Shown here one piece after another: positions 49,799 through 58,700 of a stretch of 64,000 nucleotides of DNA. The DNA lies in contig CALAUG010000047.1 in the NCBI GenBank assembly GCA_937892155.1, forward strand, positions 10,520 to 74,519. The letters run 5' to 3'. A model generated the notes under the pieces. It saw only the letters and a list, made by a program, of their open reading frames with translations. It was not told the DNA's origin and made no database searches. A program made the translations under genes and the position numbers. Position 1 is the stretch's first letter; every line of letters starts with the position of its first letter. This DNA comes from an uncultured Bacteroidales bacterium (lineage in GTDB: Bacteria > Bacteroidota > Bacteroidia > Bacteroidales > UBA1715).

Positions 49799-52561
49799 AT
49801 GGAAGAGAAACAGCTTTTTTTGATTGACGGACACGCTGTATTGTATCGTTCGTATTTCGCATTTATTAATGCACCACGTATTAATGCCAAAGGTGTAAAT
49901 ACGTCTGCAGTTTTTGGCTTTGTAAATACTCTGAACGACTTAATTACTAAGCAAAAACCTTCCCACATTGGAGTCGTATTCGATCCAAAAGGGAAAACGT
50001 TCCGCCACCAGATGTACGAAGCCTACAAGGCTAACCGACAGTCTGCGCCGGAAGATTTGAAGGCTGCAATTCCAGAAGTGATTGAAATCGTTCAAGCAAT
50101 GAATATTCCTGTCGTTCAAGTTGAGGGTTACGAAGCCGACGATGTGATTGGTACGCTGGCAAAACAGGCATCACAGAAAGGTTTCCACGTCTATATGGTC
50201 ACTCCCGATAAGGATTATGCCCAGTTGGTTGAAGACTCCATTTATATGTATCGCCTTACTCATACGGGCATTGACATTATGGGACCAAAACAGGTGGCAG
50301 AAAAATTCAACATACAGCGTCCCGAACAAGTCATTGATTTACTTGGTCTTTGGGGCGATAGTTCCGATAATATTCCTGGCGCCCCAGGCGTTGGCGAAAA
50401 AACGGCAAAACAGTTAATAGAGCAATTCGATAGTATAGAAGGTATTTACGAACGTATTGATGAGGTAAAAGGGAAAATGAAAGAAAAATTGGCTGCCGCA
50501 AAAGAACAGGTACTCCTTTCAAAGCAGTTGGCAACAATCTGCACCCACGTGCCTATTTCGTTCGATGACTATAATTTCGAAAAAGAACCATATAATGCCG
50601 AATTGTTGCAGAAAAAATTCAATGAATTGGAATTTGTCTCGTTGGCAAAAAAGATGCTACAGACAACTGTTGTGCCCCAACAACCCGTAGTAAAGACTAC
50701 TCCAAAGCCAGTGCAATCGCAACAGCTTGATTTGTTTGCAGAACCACCAGCACAAACTGTTCAACAGCAACCGGTGAAAAATATGTACGGCTATAAGTTG
50801 GTGACAGATCTGGATGCTTTTGTCAAATTGCTGTCAAAGCAATTGTCGTTTTCGTTTGCGCTTCGTGGTTCCGCGATAGAACCAATAGATGCAAAAATTG
50901 TAGGCATTGCTTTTTCGTGGAATGCTGGCGAATCTCACTACATTCCGTTTGTACAGAACGATGAATCAGCCCGTGAAATAGTGGCAAAATTGGCTCCTGT
51001 GTTTGCATCGTGCAGTACGAAATTCTGTTACGACTTGAAATATGCGGTGTCGTTACTTTCCAAGTACGATGTACACTTAGGTGGCGAACTACACGACATT
51101 ATGCTGGCTCATTATGTGTTGCAACCCGAAGCTCGCCATAGCCTTGAAACTATTGCACGGCAGTATTTGCAGACGGAAATTATCCGTATAGAGGATGTTA
51201 CGGGAACAAAACTCTCTCAAATTTCATTCTTCGACCTTACAATGGAGCAAATGAAAAATTTCTTGGGCGAACAGGCCGACGTTGTATGGCAGCTTGTCCC
51301 TCTGCTCGAAAACGAACTGAAAGCTTTTGGTCAGTATGAACTTTATACAGCCATAGAATGTCCGCTTGCATCGGTGCTTAGTTCCATGGAAATGACGGGA
51401 GTCCGTATTGACTCGGCTACGTTGCAGGAATCGTCGAAAAACATCACGGCAAAGGTTGCCGAAATAGAGTCTCAAATCTATGAATTGGCTGGCGAACAGT
51501 TCAATATAGGCTCTCCTAAACAGTTGGGAGAAATATTGTTCGACAAATTGGCAATAGTCGACAAGGCTAAGAAAACAAAAACGCAGCAATATGCGACAGG
51601 CGAAGAAATTCTCGATAAATTACGCGACAAACATCCAATTGTACCGCTCATTTTGGAATATAGAGAGATGAAAAAATTGCTCTCCACTTATATTGATAGT
51701 CTTCCGCTGCTGGTAAATTCCCGCACAGGCAACATTCACGCATCGTTTAATCAGGCCGTGGTTGCAACCGGGCGTTTGAGTTCTACCAATCCGAATTTGC
51801 AGAACATTCCAGTGAGAACGGAAATGGGACGCGAAATCCGTAAAGTGTTTATTCCTACGCAGCCAGAAAACTATTTCCTTTCTGCCGATTATTCCCAGAT
51901 AGAATTGCGGTTGATAGCACATTTTAGCGACGACGAGCATTTTATACAGGCCTTTAAGGACGGCGAAGATATTCATCGTGCAACGGCGGCAAAAATATTC
52001 AATGTGCCAATAGCAGAAGTAACGTCTGACCAACGTAGGAAAGCAAAGTCAGCGAATTTTGCAATTTCGTATGGTACAACGGCGTTCGGACTTTCTCAAA
52101 ATCTCAATATACCCCGAAAGGAAGCACAGGAATTGATAGACAATTATTTTGCAAACTATCCGAAAGTAAAGGCTTTGATGGATTCGTATATCCAAATGGC
52201 ACGCGAGAACGGCTATGTGGAAACAATGTTTAAACGCCGTCGTTATGTGCCTGATATTAATTCGCAAAATGCAACAATACGTGGCGTTGCCGAACGAAAC
52301 ACAATCAATGCACCGGTACAAGGCTCGGCGGCAGATATTATCAAAATTGCAATGGTTCGTATTCACGAAAGAATTTCGTCGCAAAAACTGAAAAGTAGAA
52401 TGATTTTGCAGGTACACGACGAATTGAATTTTGACGTCTATCCCGACGAACTTGACATAATGAAACAGATTGTTTCCGAAGAAATGCAGAATGCAGTCTC
52501 TCTTAAAGTTCCTTTAATTGCAGAAATGGGAGTGGGCAAGAATTGGCTTGAGGCACATTAA
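49799..52561 (+). CDS. polA: DNA polymerase I, proofreading site apparently lost
   Basis: A 920-aa protein. Residues 1-290 form the 5'-3' flap nuclease (LIDGHAVLYRSYFA, DYAQLV and the GDSSDNIPGAPGVG motif). 330-510 is the 3'-5' exonuclease-like domain: the usual DTE catalytic pair is A354-L355-R356, and the NLKYD Asp is A416 (DLKYA). 520-920 is the family A polymerase with DYSQIELR (D697), RRKAKSANFAISYG and VHDE (D874). It fills gaps and removes RNA primers in replication and repair. Proofreading is predicted to be absent. It is last in the unit with the basic and TPR proteins. Confidence 0.97.
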   Translation: MEEKQLFLIDGHAVLYRSYFAFINAPRINAKGVNTSAVFGFVNTLNDLITKQKPSHIGVVFDPKGKTFRHQMYEAYKANRQSAPEDLKAAIPEVIEIVQAMNIPVVQVEGYEADDVIGTLAKQASQKGFHVYMVTPDKDYAQLVEDSIYMYRLTHTGIDIMGPKQVAEKFNIQRPEQVIDLLGLWGDSSDNIPGAPGVGEKTAKQLIEQFDSIEGIYERIDEVKGKMKEKLAAAKEQVLLSKQLATICTHVPISFDDYNFEKEPYNAELLQKKFNELEFVSLAKKMLQTTVVPQQPVVKTTPKPVQSQQLDLFAEPPAQTVQQQPVKNMYGYKLVTDLDAFVKLLSKQLSFSFALRGSAIEPIDAKIVGIAFSWNAGESHYIPFVQNDESAREIVAKLAPVFASCSTKFCYDLKYAVSLLSKYDVHLGGELHDIMLAHYVLQPEARHSLETIARQYLQTEIIRIEDVTGTKLSQISFFDLTMEQMKNFLGEQADVVWQLVPLLENELKAFGQYELYTAIECPLASVLSSMEMTGVRIDSATLQESSKNITAKVAEIESQIYELAGEQFNIGSPKQLGEILFDKLAIVDKAKKTKTQQYATGEEILDKLRDKHPIVPLILEYREMKKLLSTYIDSLPLLVNSRTGNIHASFNQAVVATGRLSSTNPNLQNIPVRTEMGREIRKVFIPTQPENYFLSADYSQIELRLIAHFSDDEHFIQAFKDGEDIHRATAAKIFNVPIAEVTSDQRRKAKSANFAISYGTTAFGLSQNLNIPRKEAQELIDNYFANYPKVKALMDSYIQMARENGYVETMFKRRRYVPDINSQNATIRGVAERNTINAPVQGSAADIIKIAMVRIHERISSQKLKSRMILQVHDELNFDVYPDELDIMKQIVSEEMQNAVSLKVPLIAEMGVGKNWLEAH

Positions 52562-52634
52562 TAAATGCGCAGCGAGGTGTAAAAACAAAAGTTTTTGCGG
52601 TGTCTTGTGGTAATTTCTAGAACTCTTTTTGAAA

Positions 52635-52666
52635 ATTTTGTCATATAAATAAAATTTATACATTTG
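52635..52666 (+). promoter_or_regulatory. Promoter of the small secreted protein gene
   Basis: ATTTTG (52635-52640) and TACATTTG (52659-52666) with 18 bases between, a good Bacteroidetes pair. The ATG is at 52692. Confidence 0.55.
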
Positions 52667-52691
52667 TACACATAACTGGATTGTACTGATA

Positions 52692-53570
52692 ATGAAGAAG
52701 TTATTTGCTATATTGGTTGTATTGGTAGTAGCAATAGCTAACTCGTATAGTGCAACTACCACGTTTACTAATGATGTAACGATAGCGAAAGATGAAATAA
52801 TCCCTGATGGTGAAACGTGGGTTTATGAAAAAAGTCTTACAATAGATAAGGATTACACATTTACCGTTGGTAAAAATTCAATTTTAATAGTAAAAGGTGA
52901 TTTTACACTAGCCATTGGAAATGGTAGTGGTAGTAAAATTTCAACATTGGCACTAAGTGAAAATTCAATTGTAAATATAAAAGGAAATGCGAATTTCAAC
53001 GGAAAGGTCACTGGTCAAAAAACTCACATGTCGGAGCTTGGTGGCACAAATGGTTCAATATTAGTTGTAGAAGGGACTATTCAATCAAATGTTGAGAGTG
53101 GTTTCCCAAAAGAATATTTCGATGAGGTAGAAGCGTATGGAGAAACGAACATAAATGGTGTAAATGTAAGTTCGTTAGAGAATGTTCCCGAATATGTGAG
53201 AATTCTCCTTCCCATCGAACTAACCTATTTCACAGTTGAACAAAAGGGAAACGACATTGTGTTTGAATGGGAAACGGCAAGCGAGACAAACAACGATTAC
53301 TTTACCATAGAATATTCTATAGACGGAATGAATTTTCACGAACTTACCACCGTAGCAGGTTCGGGAACTACAAGTGAAGCAACTTCCTACAACTACGTTT
53401 GGAATGCCAGCAAAAGTGGTTTGTTCTATTTCCGTTTGAAGCAAACCGATTACAATGGAGAGTACAGTTACTCAAAAGTTGTTGCATTGAATTTTAATAA
53501 AGAAACAATACAAGGCATTTATTTCCAAAAAGGAAAAATAATGTACAATGGCAATACATTGCGTTTGTAA
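52692..53570 (+). CDS. Secreted beta-rich protein with T9SS-associated C-terminal module
   Basis: A 292-aa protein. Signal peptide KKLFAILVVLVVAIANSYSA is followed by a region of repeated beta strands (DYTFTVGKNSILIVKGDFTL, ENSIVNIKGNANFNG) that looks like a short beta-helix. At about 175 begins LPIELTYFTVEQKGNDIVFE, then TASETNNDYFTIEYSIDGMN, a module usually found just before T9SS sorting domains. The closing sorting motif itself is very short or absent (ends GKIMYNGNTLRL). The same module occurs in the giant protein at 55753. The function is unknown. Confidence 0.75.
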   Translation: MKKLFAILVVLVVAIANSYSATTTFTNDVTIAKDEIIPDGETWVYEKSLTIDKDYTFTVGKNSILIVKGDFTLAIGNGSGSKISTLALSENSIVNIKGNANFNGKVTGQKTHMSELGGTNGSILVVEGTIQSNVESGFPKEYFDEVEAYGETNINGVNVSSLENVPEYVRILLPIELTYFTVEQKGNDIVFEWETASETNNDYFTIEYSIDGMNFHELTTVAGSGTTSEATSYNYVWNASKSGLFYFRLKQTDYNGEYSYSKVVALNFNKETIQGIYFQKGKIMYNGNTLRL

Positions 53571-53608
53571 TTATATGAGTTGTCAGTTGCTCAGTTCACC
53601 TACGAAGC

Positions 53609-53723
53609 CGTCATCCTGAGCAACGCGAAGGATCTGCCTACAACTACCCTAATGATTATTCTTTGCAACTCTTTGCATTATGGAGACAGATTCTTCACTT
53701 CGCTATGCTCGTTCAGAATGACG
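53609..53723. repeat. Dispersed inverted-repeat element, copy A
   Basis: The left arm CGTCATCCTGAGCAACGCGA (53609 on) and right arm GTTCAGAATGACG (to 53723) are imperfect inverted repeats, with GAAGGATCTG facing CAGATTCTTC inside. This is the widely dispersed CGTCAT(C/T)CTGA type. The 53571-54007 gap consists almost wholly of such repeats; no gene is seen. Confidence 0.8.
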
Positions 53724-53808
53724 ATTCCAATAGTAGCATTTACAATGACGGTTTTGGAGAACTATAAAAGAAGATGTATCGGCTTACGACAATCCCTGCC
53801 GCATTAGC

Positions 53809-53912
53809 TATTAGTCGTCAGTTATCAGCAGTCAGTAGTCAGTTGGTCTGTTTACCAACGAAGCCGTCATCCTGAGCAACGCGAAGGATCTGCCAACACT
53901 ACCATGACGATT
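53809..53912. repeat. Dispersed repeat element, copy B (truncated)
   Basis: It begins with TATTAGTCGTCAGTTATCAG-like GTCAGT reiterations and contains the left arm CGTCATCCTGAGCAACGCGA at 53865. The right arm is missing, because the second repeat family starts at 53916. Confidence 0.75.
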
Positions 53913-53915
53913 GTT

Positions 53916-54005
53916 CTTTGCTTCGTTTCTTTTGTCGGTACAAAAGAAATGAAGAGAATAAACTTTCTTTGGTTCGTTTCGTTGCAGAAAGAAATGACCT
54001 GAATA
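53916..54005. repeat. Hairpin-rich direct repeat, left copy
   Basis: About 90 bases that recur at 54740-54833. They contain TTTCTTTTGT facing ACAAAAGAAA (perfect stem) and a second stem made of TTTCTTT and AAAGAAA. The repeat ends two bases before the DUF6169 stop codon and may double as its terminator. Confidence 0.85.
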
Positions 54006-54007
54006 GA

Positions 54008-54502
54008 CTATTTTTGTTCAAAATCAACGACAAAATCATCAAATGATTTCACTATGAAATCATGTTGGGGATTTTGTTTATGTACGAGGATGGATGCATA
54101 GAAATGAATGCCTTCAACTTCTGTTGATGCATTTTTTAATGTGAATGCCTTCATGTTGTAGTAGGATATGAACCATCTGTAGAAAAGTCGATTCCTGGCG
54201 GATTGACGTCCATCTTTTGTGTCACACACGTAAAACAGCGTTAGTTCTTTGCTGAGAAAAAACGCCTCCAATATGCAGGTAATGGTTCGTTTGATCTTTT
54301 CGTCAAAAGAAGATTTTACATTGCAAACATTCTCTATATACATTTGAAACACATGGGGAATTCCCAGCGAAAAATCTTCACAAAATCCAACGCGATACAA
54401 AATTCCTTTTTCCGTCAAAAAAGTTAATGTGTCGTTTGATGATTCTATCGATATGGTATAAGGAGATGTCTGATTTATAGAACATTCAGACAGCGTTATC
54501 AT
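54008..54502 (-). CDS. DUF6169 family protein
   Basis: A 164-aa protein from ATG 54502, which shares a base with the stop of the small upstream gene (TAATG). A longer in-frame start at 54583 would overlap that gene and is rejected. Motifs match DUF6169: DTLTFLTEKGILYRVGF at the N-terminus, IKRTITCILEAFF, and LTFLFY-type LTLFYVCDTKDGRQSARNRL then FYRWF. The function is unknown. It forms a two-gene operon with the 50-aa protein, flanked on both sides by the same direct repeat, which suggests a mobile or recombining cassette. Confidence 0.75.
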   Translation of the reverse strand: MITLSECSINQTSPYTISIESSNDTLTFLTEKGILYRVGFCEDFSLGIPHVFQMYIENVCNVKSSFDEKIKRTITCILEAFFLSKELTLFYVCDTKDGRQSARNRLFYRWFISYYNMKAFTLKNASTEVEGIHFYASILVHKQNPQHDFIVKSFDDFVVDFEQK

Positions 54503-54654
54503 TATTTTACAAGTGGCAAGGTTATAATTCCCATTTTTTTCATATCCTCGGTTGTTGCACCAGAATCTATAGCTTTTTGCCACTTTTCACGCATTGTTAC
54601 GGCATTCTTTAATGCCTGAATTCTCTCAGCCTTTGACTTAATTGTTTGCTCCAT
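54502..54654 (-). CDS. 50-aa protein, partner of DUF6169 protein
   Basis: ATG 54654 to TAA 54502 encodes a helical, charged 50-residue protein: MEQTIKSKAERIQALKNAVT, then REKWQKAIDSGATTEDMKKM, ending in GIITLPLVK. It is supported by the -7 element 23 bases upstream and by the one-base stop/start overlap with the DUF6169 gene. The composition (amphipathic helix, Lys/Glu rich) would fit a small antitoxin or accessory subunit, but no family is recognised. Confidence 0.75.
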   Translation of the reverse strand: MEQTIKSKAERIQALKNAVTMREKWQKAIDSGATTEDMKKMGIITLPLVK

Positions 54655-54676
54655 AAAATTCGTTATATGTTTGATG

Positions 54677-54684
54677 CAAATGTA
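54677..54684 (-). promoter_or_regulatory. -7 promoter element of the 50-aa/DUF6169 operon
   Basis: The minus strand reads TACATTTG, 22 bases before ATG 54654. Confidence 0.6.
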
Positions 54685-54739
54685 AATTTTTTCTTGTAAT
54701 AAGCAATACTTTTAAAGAAAGTTTCGCGGCAGAGCTTTT

Positions 54740-54833
54740 CTTTGCTTCGTTTCTTTTGTCGGTACAAAAGAAATGAAGAGAATAGACTTTCTTTGGTTCG
54801 TTTCTTTCGTCGCAGAAAGAAATGAACAGAATA
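54740..54833. repeat. Hairpin-rich direct repeat, right copy
   Basis: Near-identical to 53916-54005 (CTTTGCTTCGTTTCTTTTGT, GGTACAAAAGAAATGAAGAG, then ACTTTCTTTGGTTCGTTTC). It shows the same stems, plus a second one with TTTCTTTC facing GAAAGAAA. Confidence 0.85.
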
Positions 54834-54850
54834 ATTTCTTGTTACTTTTG

Positions 54851-55052
54851 TTATTAGTCGTCACTTACCAGCAGTCAGTCGTCAGTTGGTCAGTTCTCCA
54901 ACGAAGCCGTCACCCTGAGCGATAGTGAAGGGTCTCTTAACATTACCATGACGATTGTTCTTTGCAACACTTTGTTTATGTAAACAGATTCTTCACTGCG
55001 CTGTGCTCCGTTCAGAATGACGATTCCAATAGTAGCTCCGTTCAGAATGACG
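54851..55052. repeat. Dispersed inverted-repeat element, copy C
   Basis: The GTCAGT-rich lead-in at 54851 matches copy B. The left arm CGTCACCCTGAGC starts at 54908; the right arm ends TTCAGAATGACG at 55022. A second right-arm fragment GCTCCGTTCAGAATGACG follows at 55035-55052. No gene is seen in 54655-55161. Confidence 0.8.
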
Positions 55053-55082
55053 GTTCCAATAGTAGCATTATTCTATGAGCTG

Positions 55083-55105
55083 GAGACGCGATAAATCGAC
55101 GTCTC
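55083..55105. repeat. Small dispersed palindrome
   Basis: GAGACG at 55083 and CGTCTC at 55100 flank CGATAAATCGA, itself palindromic (TCGATTTATCG). This is a common short dispersed repeat type in Bacteroidetes. Confidence 0.6.
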
Positions 55106-55119
55106 TACATTCTTATCTC

Positions 55120-55162
55120 TTAATTCTTAATTCTTAATTCTTAATTCTTAATTCTTAATTCT
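55120..55162. repeat. Tandem AATTCTT heptamer array
   Basis: Six consecutive AATTCTT units (55122-55162, the last incomplete) directly after the stop of the XRE gene. Because it is downstream, a length change would alter the 3' end of that transcript, not the protein. Confidence 0.8.
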
Positions 55163-55500
55163 CACAGCAGTTCCTCCGCTTTCTCTCCGAACAATAGTTT
55201 TAGTATCTGTGTTTTTTTGTCAGCTGGCAGGCGAAATTGTATGATAGTTTCCAATTGGCTGTTTTGTTTTTCTACTTCCTCAATATCGACATATTTTTTG
55301 GGGTAGGTAATTACGTCGATGATTGACATATTGTTGACCTTGGCAAATAGTTCCAACGTATGTAAGTCGATTTTTGTTTTCCCCGATTCAAATCTTGCAT
55401 AAGCCGACTGTGTCTTGTGCATTTCGGCCGCCATCCCTTCCTGACTAAATCCTCTTGCGATGCGTATTAATTCTATGTTTTTTCTAACAGTCTCTACCAT
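55162..55500 (-). CDS. XRE-family transcriptional regulator
   Basis: A 112-aa protein from ATG 55500. The helix-turn-helix covers residues 9-62 (IELIRIARGFSQEGMAAEMH, TQSAYARFESGKTKIDLHTL). The C-terminal part (YVDIEEVEKQNSQLETIIQF, then KKTQILKLLFGEKAEELL) is helical and probably dimerises. It is divergent from the giant secreted protein gene, with 252 bases between them that hold three regularly spaced CTTTxTGCA-type sites, so it is the best candidate regulator of that gene and of itself. Confidence 0.85.
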   Translation of the reverse strand: MVETVRKNIELIRIARGFSQEGMAAEMHKTQSAYARFESGKTKIDLHTLELFAKVNNMSIIDVITYPKKYVDIEEVEKQNSQLETIIQFRLPADKKTQILKLLFGEKAEELL

Positions 55501-55560
55501 ACTCCAATATTAAAAATTATTCTGTTTACCTCATTCCTATCCTTTGTTTTGAATAAATCA

Positions 55561-55612
55561 ACTTTTGCATATTTTGTGTTGACTTTATGCAAAAAGTGAT
55601 TATCTTTATGCA
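55561..55612 (+). promoter_or_regulatory. Promoter of the giant gene with three evenly spaced TTTxTGCA sites
   Basis: TTG (55579-55581) and TATCTTTA (55601-55608, one change from TAnnTTTG) are 19 bases apart. ACTTTTGCA (55561-55569), CTTTATGCA (55583-55591) and CTTTATGCA (55604-55612) lie 21-22 bases apart, on the same face of the helix, and overlap this promoter. They are candidate operators for the divergent XRE protein. Confidence 0.45.
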
Positions 55613-55752
55613 CTTTACGTGTACTGTGATTTCGATTATAGGACGACATCCTTCTTCCTCTTATAATATCAACTATTACACGTAAAAAAACTTTTTTGTT
55701 TAATCTGGCAAAACCATTCAGTGCATTGGTCTTGCATAAAAATATAAGAATT

Positions 55753-58700
55753 ATGAAACTACAAATTTCTAAAAATTCGATTCTTAAATGTGCTATTCTT
55801 ACTGTAGTGACTTTTTTGTGCTCTGTGGGGATGAGTGTGGGGCAAGATGCTTGGACGGTTGTTGCAAAAAATGGACAAACTTCGGGTGCTACGTTTGTTG
55901 AATGTGGCGGACTGTATGTTGCTAAAGTAACAAATGCTGCTAAGAGTAGAGAGTTTTATGTATATAAAAATGGGAATAAGGTAAGTTCCTCGAGTGGAAC
56001 ATTATCTATTGATGATAATGGTGCAATTACATATAAAATGTTACAAGTTGGAGATGATGGTGCGTTTAAGATTCAAAATAGTGATAATTTAGAAATTAAC
56101 AATGGAACAGTTTGGGTTGTTATTAAAAATTCCGACATACTTTGCTTGAATTACGACCCATGTGGTACAAGAGAAATAAAAGCAAGAAGTGGTAAAACTT
56201 CTGCTGGCGTGTTTAAGGATTGTAATGGTTCGTTGGTTAGCGAGATAACAATAAATAATACGATGTCTAATCCAGATTTTGATATATATGTTGGTCAAGA
56301 TAGAGTTAGTGGTGCGATTTATCAATTTGGTTATGGTTCTGGAATGTCAAGAAATACTGGGACAAAAGCTTTTCACATAGATGGTAATTTTACTAATGGG
56401 GACAAGGCGTGGATAGTTTTCGATGAAAATTTTAATGTCTCCTATTCTGCTACAGATCCTTGTGCAAGTTCTAGTGATACGTATACAATGATAGAGGGAC
56501 AGGGCGGTAATGGTTTGATAATATACAAGCAATTTGAACAGTCTCCATGTGATAATACATATATTGGCAAGGTAAAATTTGCTGGGGATAACGATTGGCA
56601 AGGTTTTAAATTTGTAAAAAATGGAAGTGTTGTTTCTGCAGATGCGGTTACAAGGGCTGGAGGAATAAAAAAAGGTAATAATGATAAATTATATGTTAGT
56701 AGTGCTGGTACTTATTTTATAATCTATAATCCTAGTACAAATACAATCAGTGCATCAACAACTTATCCATGTGGAGAAGAACCATATGTGGAAGATCCAA
56801 ATGAAACAAGAGTCATTGAACCTGGAGAAGGCTTTACTAGTGAAGCTTTTTCAAGACATTGTGATGATATATCTTTTGTTAGTAAAGTGCATTTTGCTGG
56901 TGACCAAGATAGGCATGGGTTTGTGTTTAAGATTAATGGAGCAAATGTTTCGGCAAATGATCTCGAAAGTTATGATGGATTGAAATTTCAAAATGGTAAA
57001 TTTTATACAGGTAGTTCGGGCGATTATTACATATTGTACAATCCAAAAACGCATAGTTTGAGTGCATCAAAAACAAAACCAGTTTGTGCTTCGGTTACAG
57101 GAACTCCACAAATTACAACAACGTCACTTTATTATTGTACTACTGATGCTCAACCTACGTTGTCTTTAGTGGATGGGTCTGTAACGATACAAGCTATCTC
57201 GGGTTATCCAAAGTATGAATGGTACAATAGTTCTAACACTCGTCTCGCAACGACAACGACACCAGAATGGGTTGCTACAGAAACGGGAACGTATTATTGT
57301 GTTGTGAAAGCTGATGCAAGTACGGCTTCTGTTCATTCAAATTCTATTGCGATTACTGCTCCAACAGGAGTAACGTTATCCTCAACTACCCAATCAATCA
57401 GTGGATTGACATATACAATTGGATGTGCCAATGTAAGCGAAAGTGTGAGTGTAACTAGAAAAAGTGGATGTGCTAAAACAAATGGAACTATCACTTCATC
57501 ACTTGTAGGTAGCGATGCTGGGAAATTCTCCGTAAATCAAACGAGTAATCCAAGTACGGGAGTATATACCTTTGGCGTTTCAAATGGAACAATCACTGCT
57601 GCAGGTACGTACACAGCAACATTACGTTTAACAAGTGACGGTGCAATTTTGGATATTCCTTTAAGTATGACAGTAAAAAAACCATCTGTAACGCCGAATT
57701 CAAGTTCTCTTTCAATTGAAAATTCAGTTGGTTGTACTTCATCATCAAAATCAGTAAATCTTACTACAACAAATTTGTGCTCGAGTTTGACTTCAAGCAA
57801 TATCACAATAGAGGGTACAAATGCAAGTAATTTCTCAGCTTCTTTGTCGGGGAATACGGTAACAGTAACATTTAATAATACAACTACACCAGGAACGTAT
57901 AAAGCCACATTGAAGATTACAACTCCAGGAGCAGATGATGTTTCAATTCCTTTAACGGGAACTGTTCCAACACCAAGTCTTACACTTTCGAAAACGACAA
58001 TGGATATTATGAACGAAAATGAGGCGACGTATAAATCGGATGTCGTTACGATAACTAAGAATAATACTTGTGAGGATATTACGTATGTAAATTCAAATAC
58101 TACTGATTTTCGAGTACAAAGAATTGGTAGTACTGATGAATATGTAATTACTTATTTAAATAATGAATATGATCCTGATAATTCAGAAAATAATGTCGCA
58201 ACGGGAACAGTTACATTTAAAACTGCAAAATCTGCAGGTACTGTATTGACGGTTAATGGTAGTGTTTCTTCGTGCTCGGCTGCAGAGATTGCAACATTCG
58301 ATTTTGATAATCAAGGTTTGGGTACATCAAATGGTATAACATTATCAACGCCTTTAACCCAAACAAATGATGCTAATAATGCGACAAATGTGTATCATGT
58401 GTCAGATTCTAAATATTTCGGGAATGGGGAAAGTCTAAGTGGGGTAACGAGTAATTCTATACAATTTAAGCATAATACAACCTCAGAACATACTGTTCTT
58501 AAAATATCTGGATTAGATGCAAATTCTGGTTATTCAATATCTATTGTTGGAGGATCAAACGCTCCATATGGAGATCAAGTATATACTATTACCGTTGGAG
58601 ATAAGTCAGAAACTTTTTATAGATTACAAAATGGAGGCAACTATACTGTCCCAGAAGGAAGAGATAAAAAGGAAGGTGCTCGAGAAATAAAATCTGTTGT

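Noticed and set aside
54503..54583. Longer N-terminus for the DUF6169 protein from 54583
   Set aside because: It would lie fully inside the 50-aa gene in another frame. The TAATG overlap and the promoter position support the start at 54502.
55120..55162. Tandem repeat array considered as CRISPR
   Set aside because: The unit is only 7 bases with no spacers, so it is a simple sequence repeat. No cas genes are in the window.
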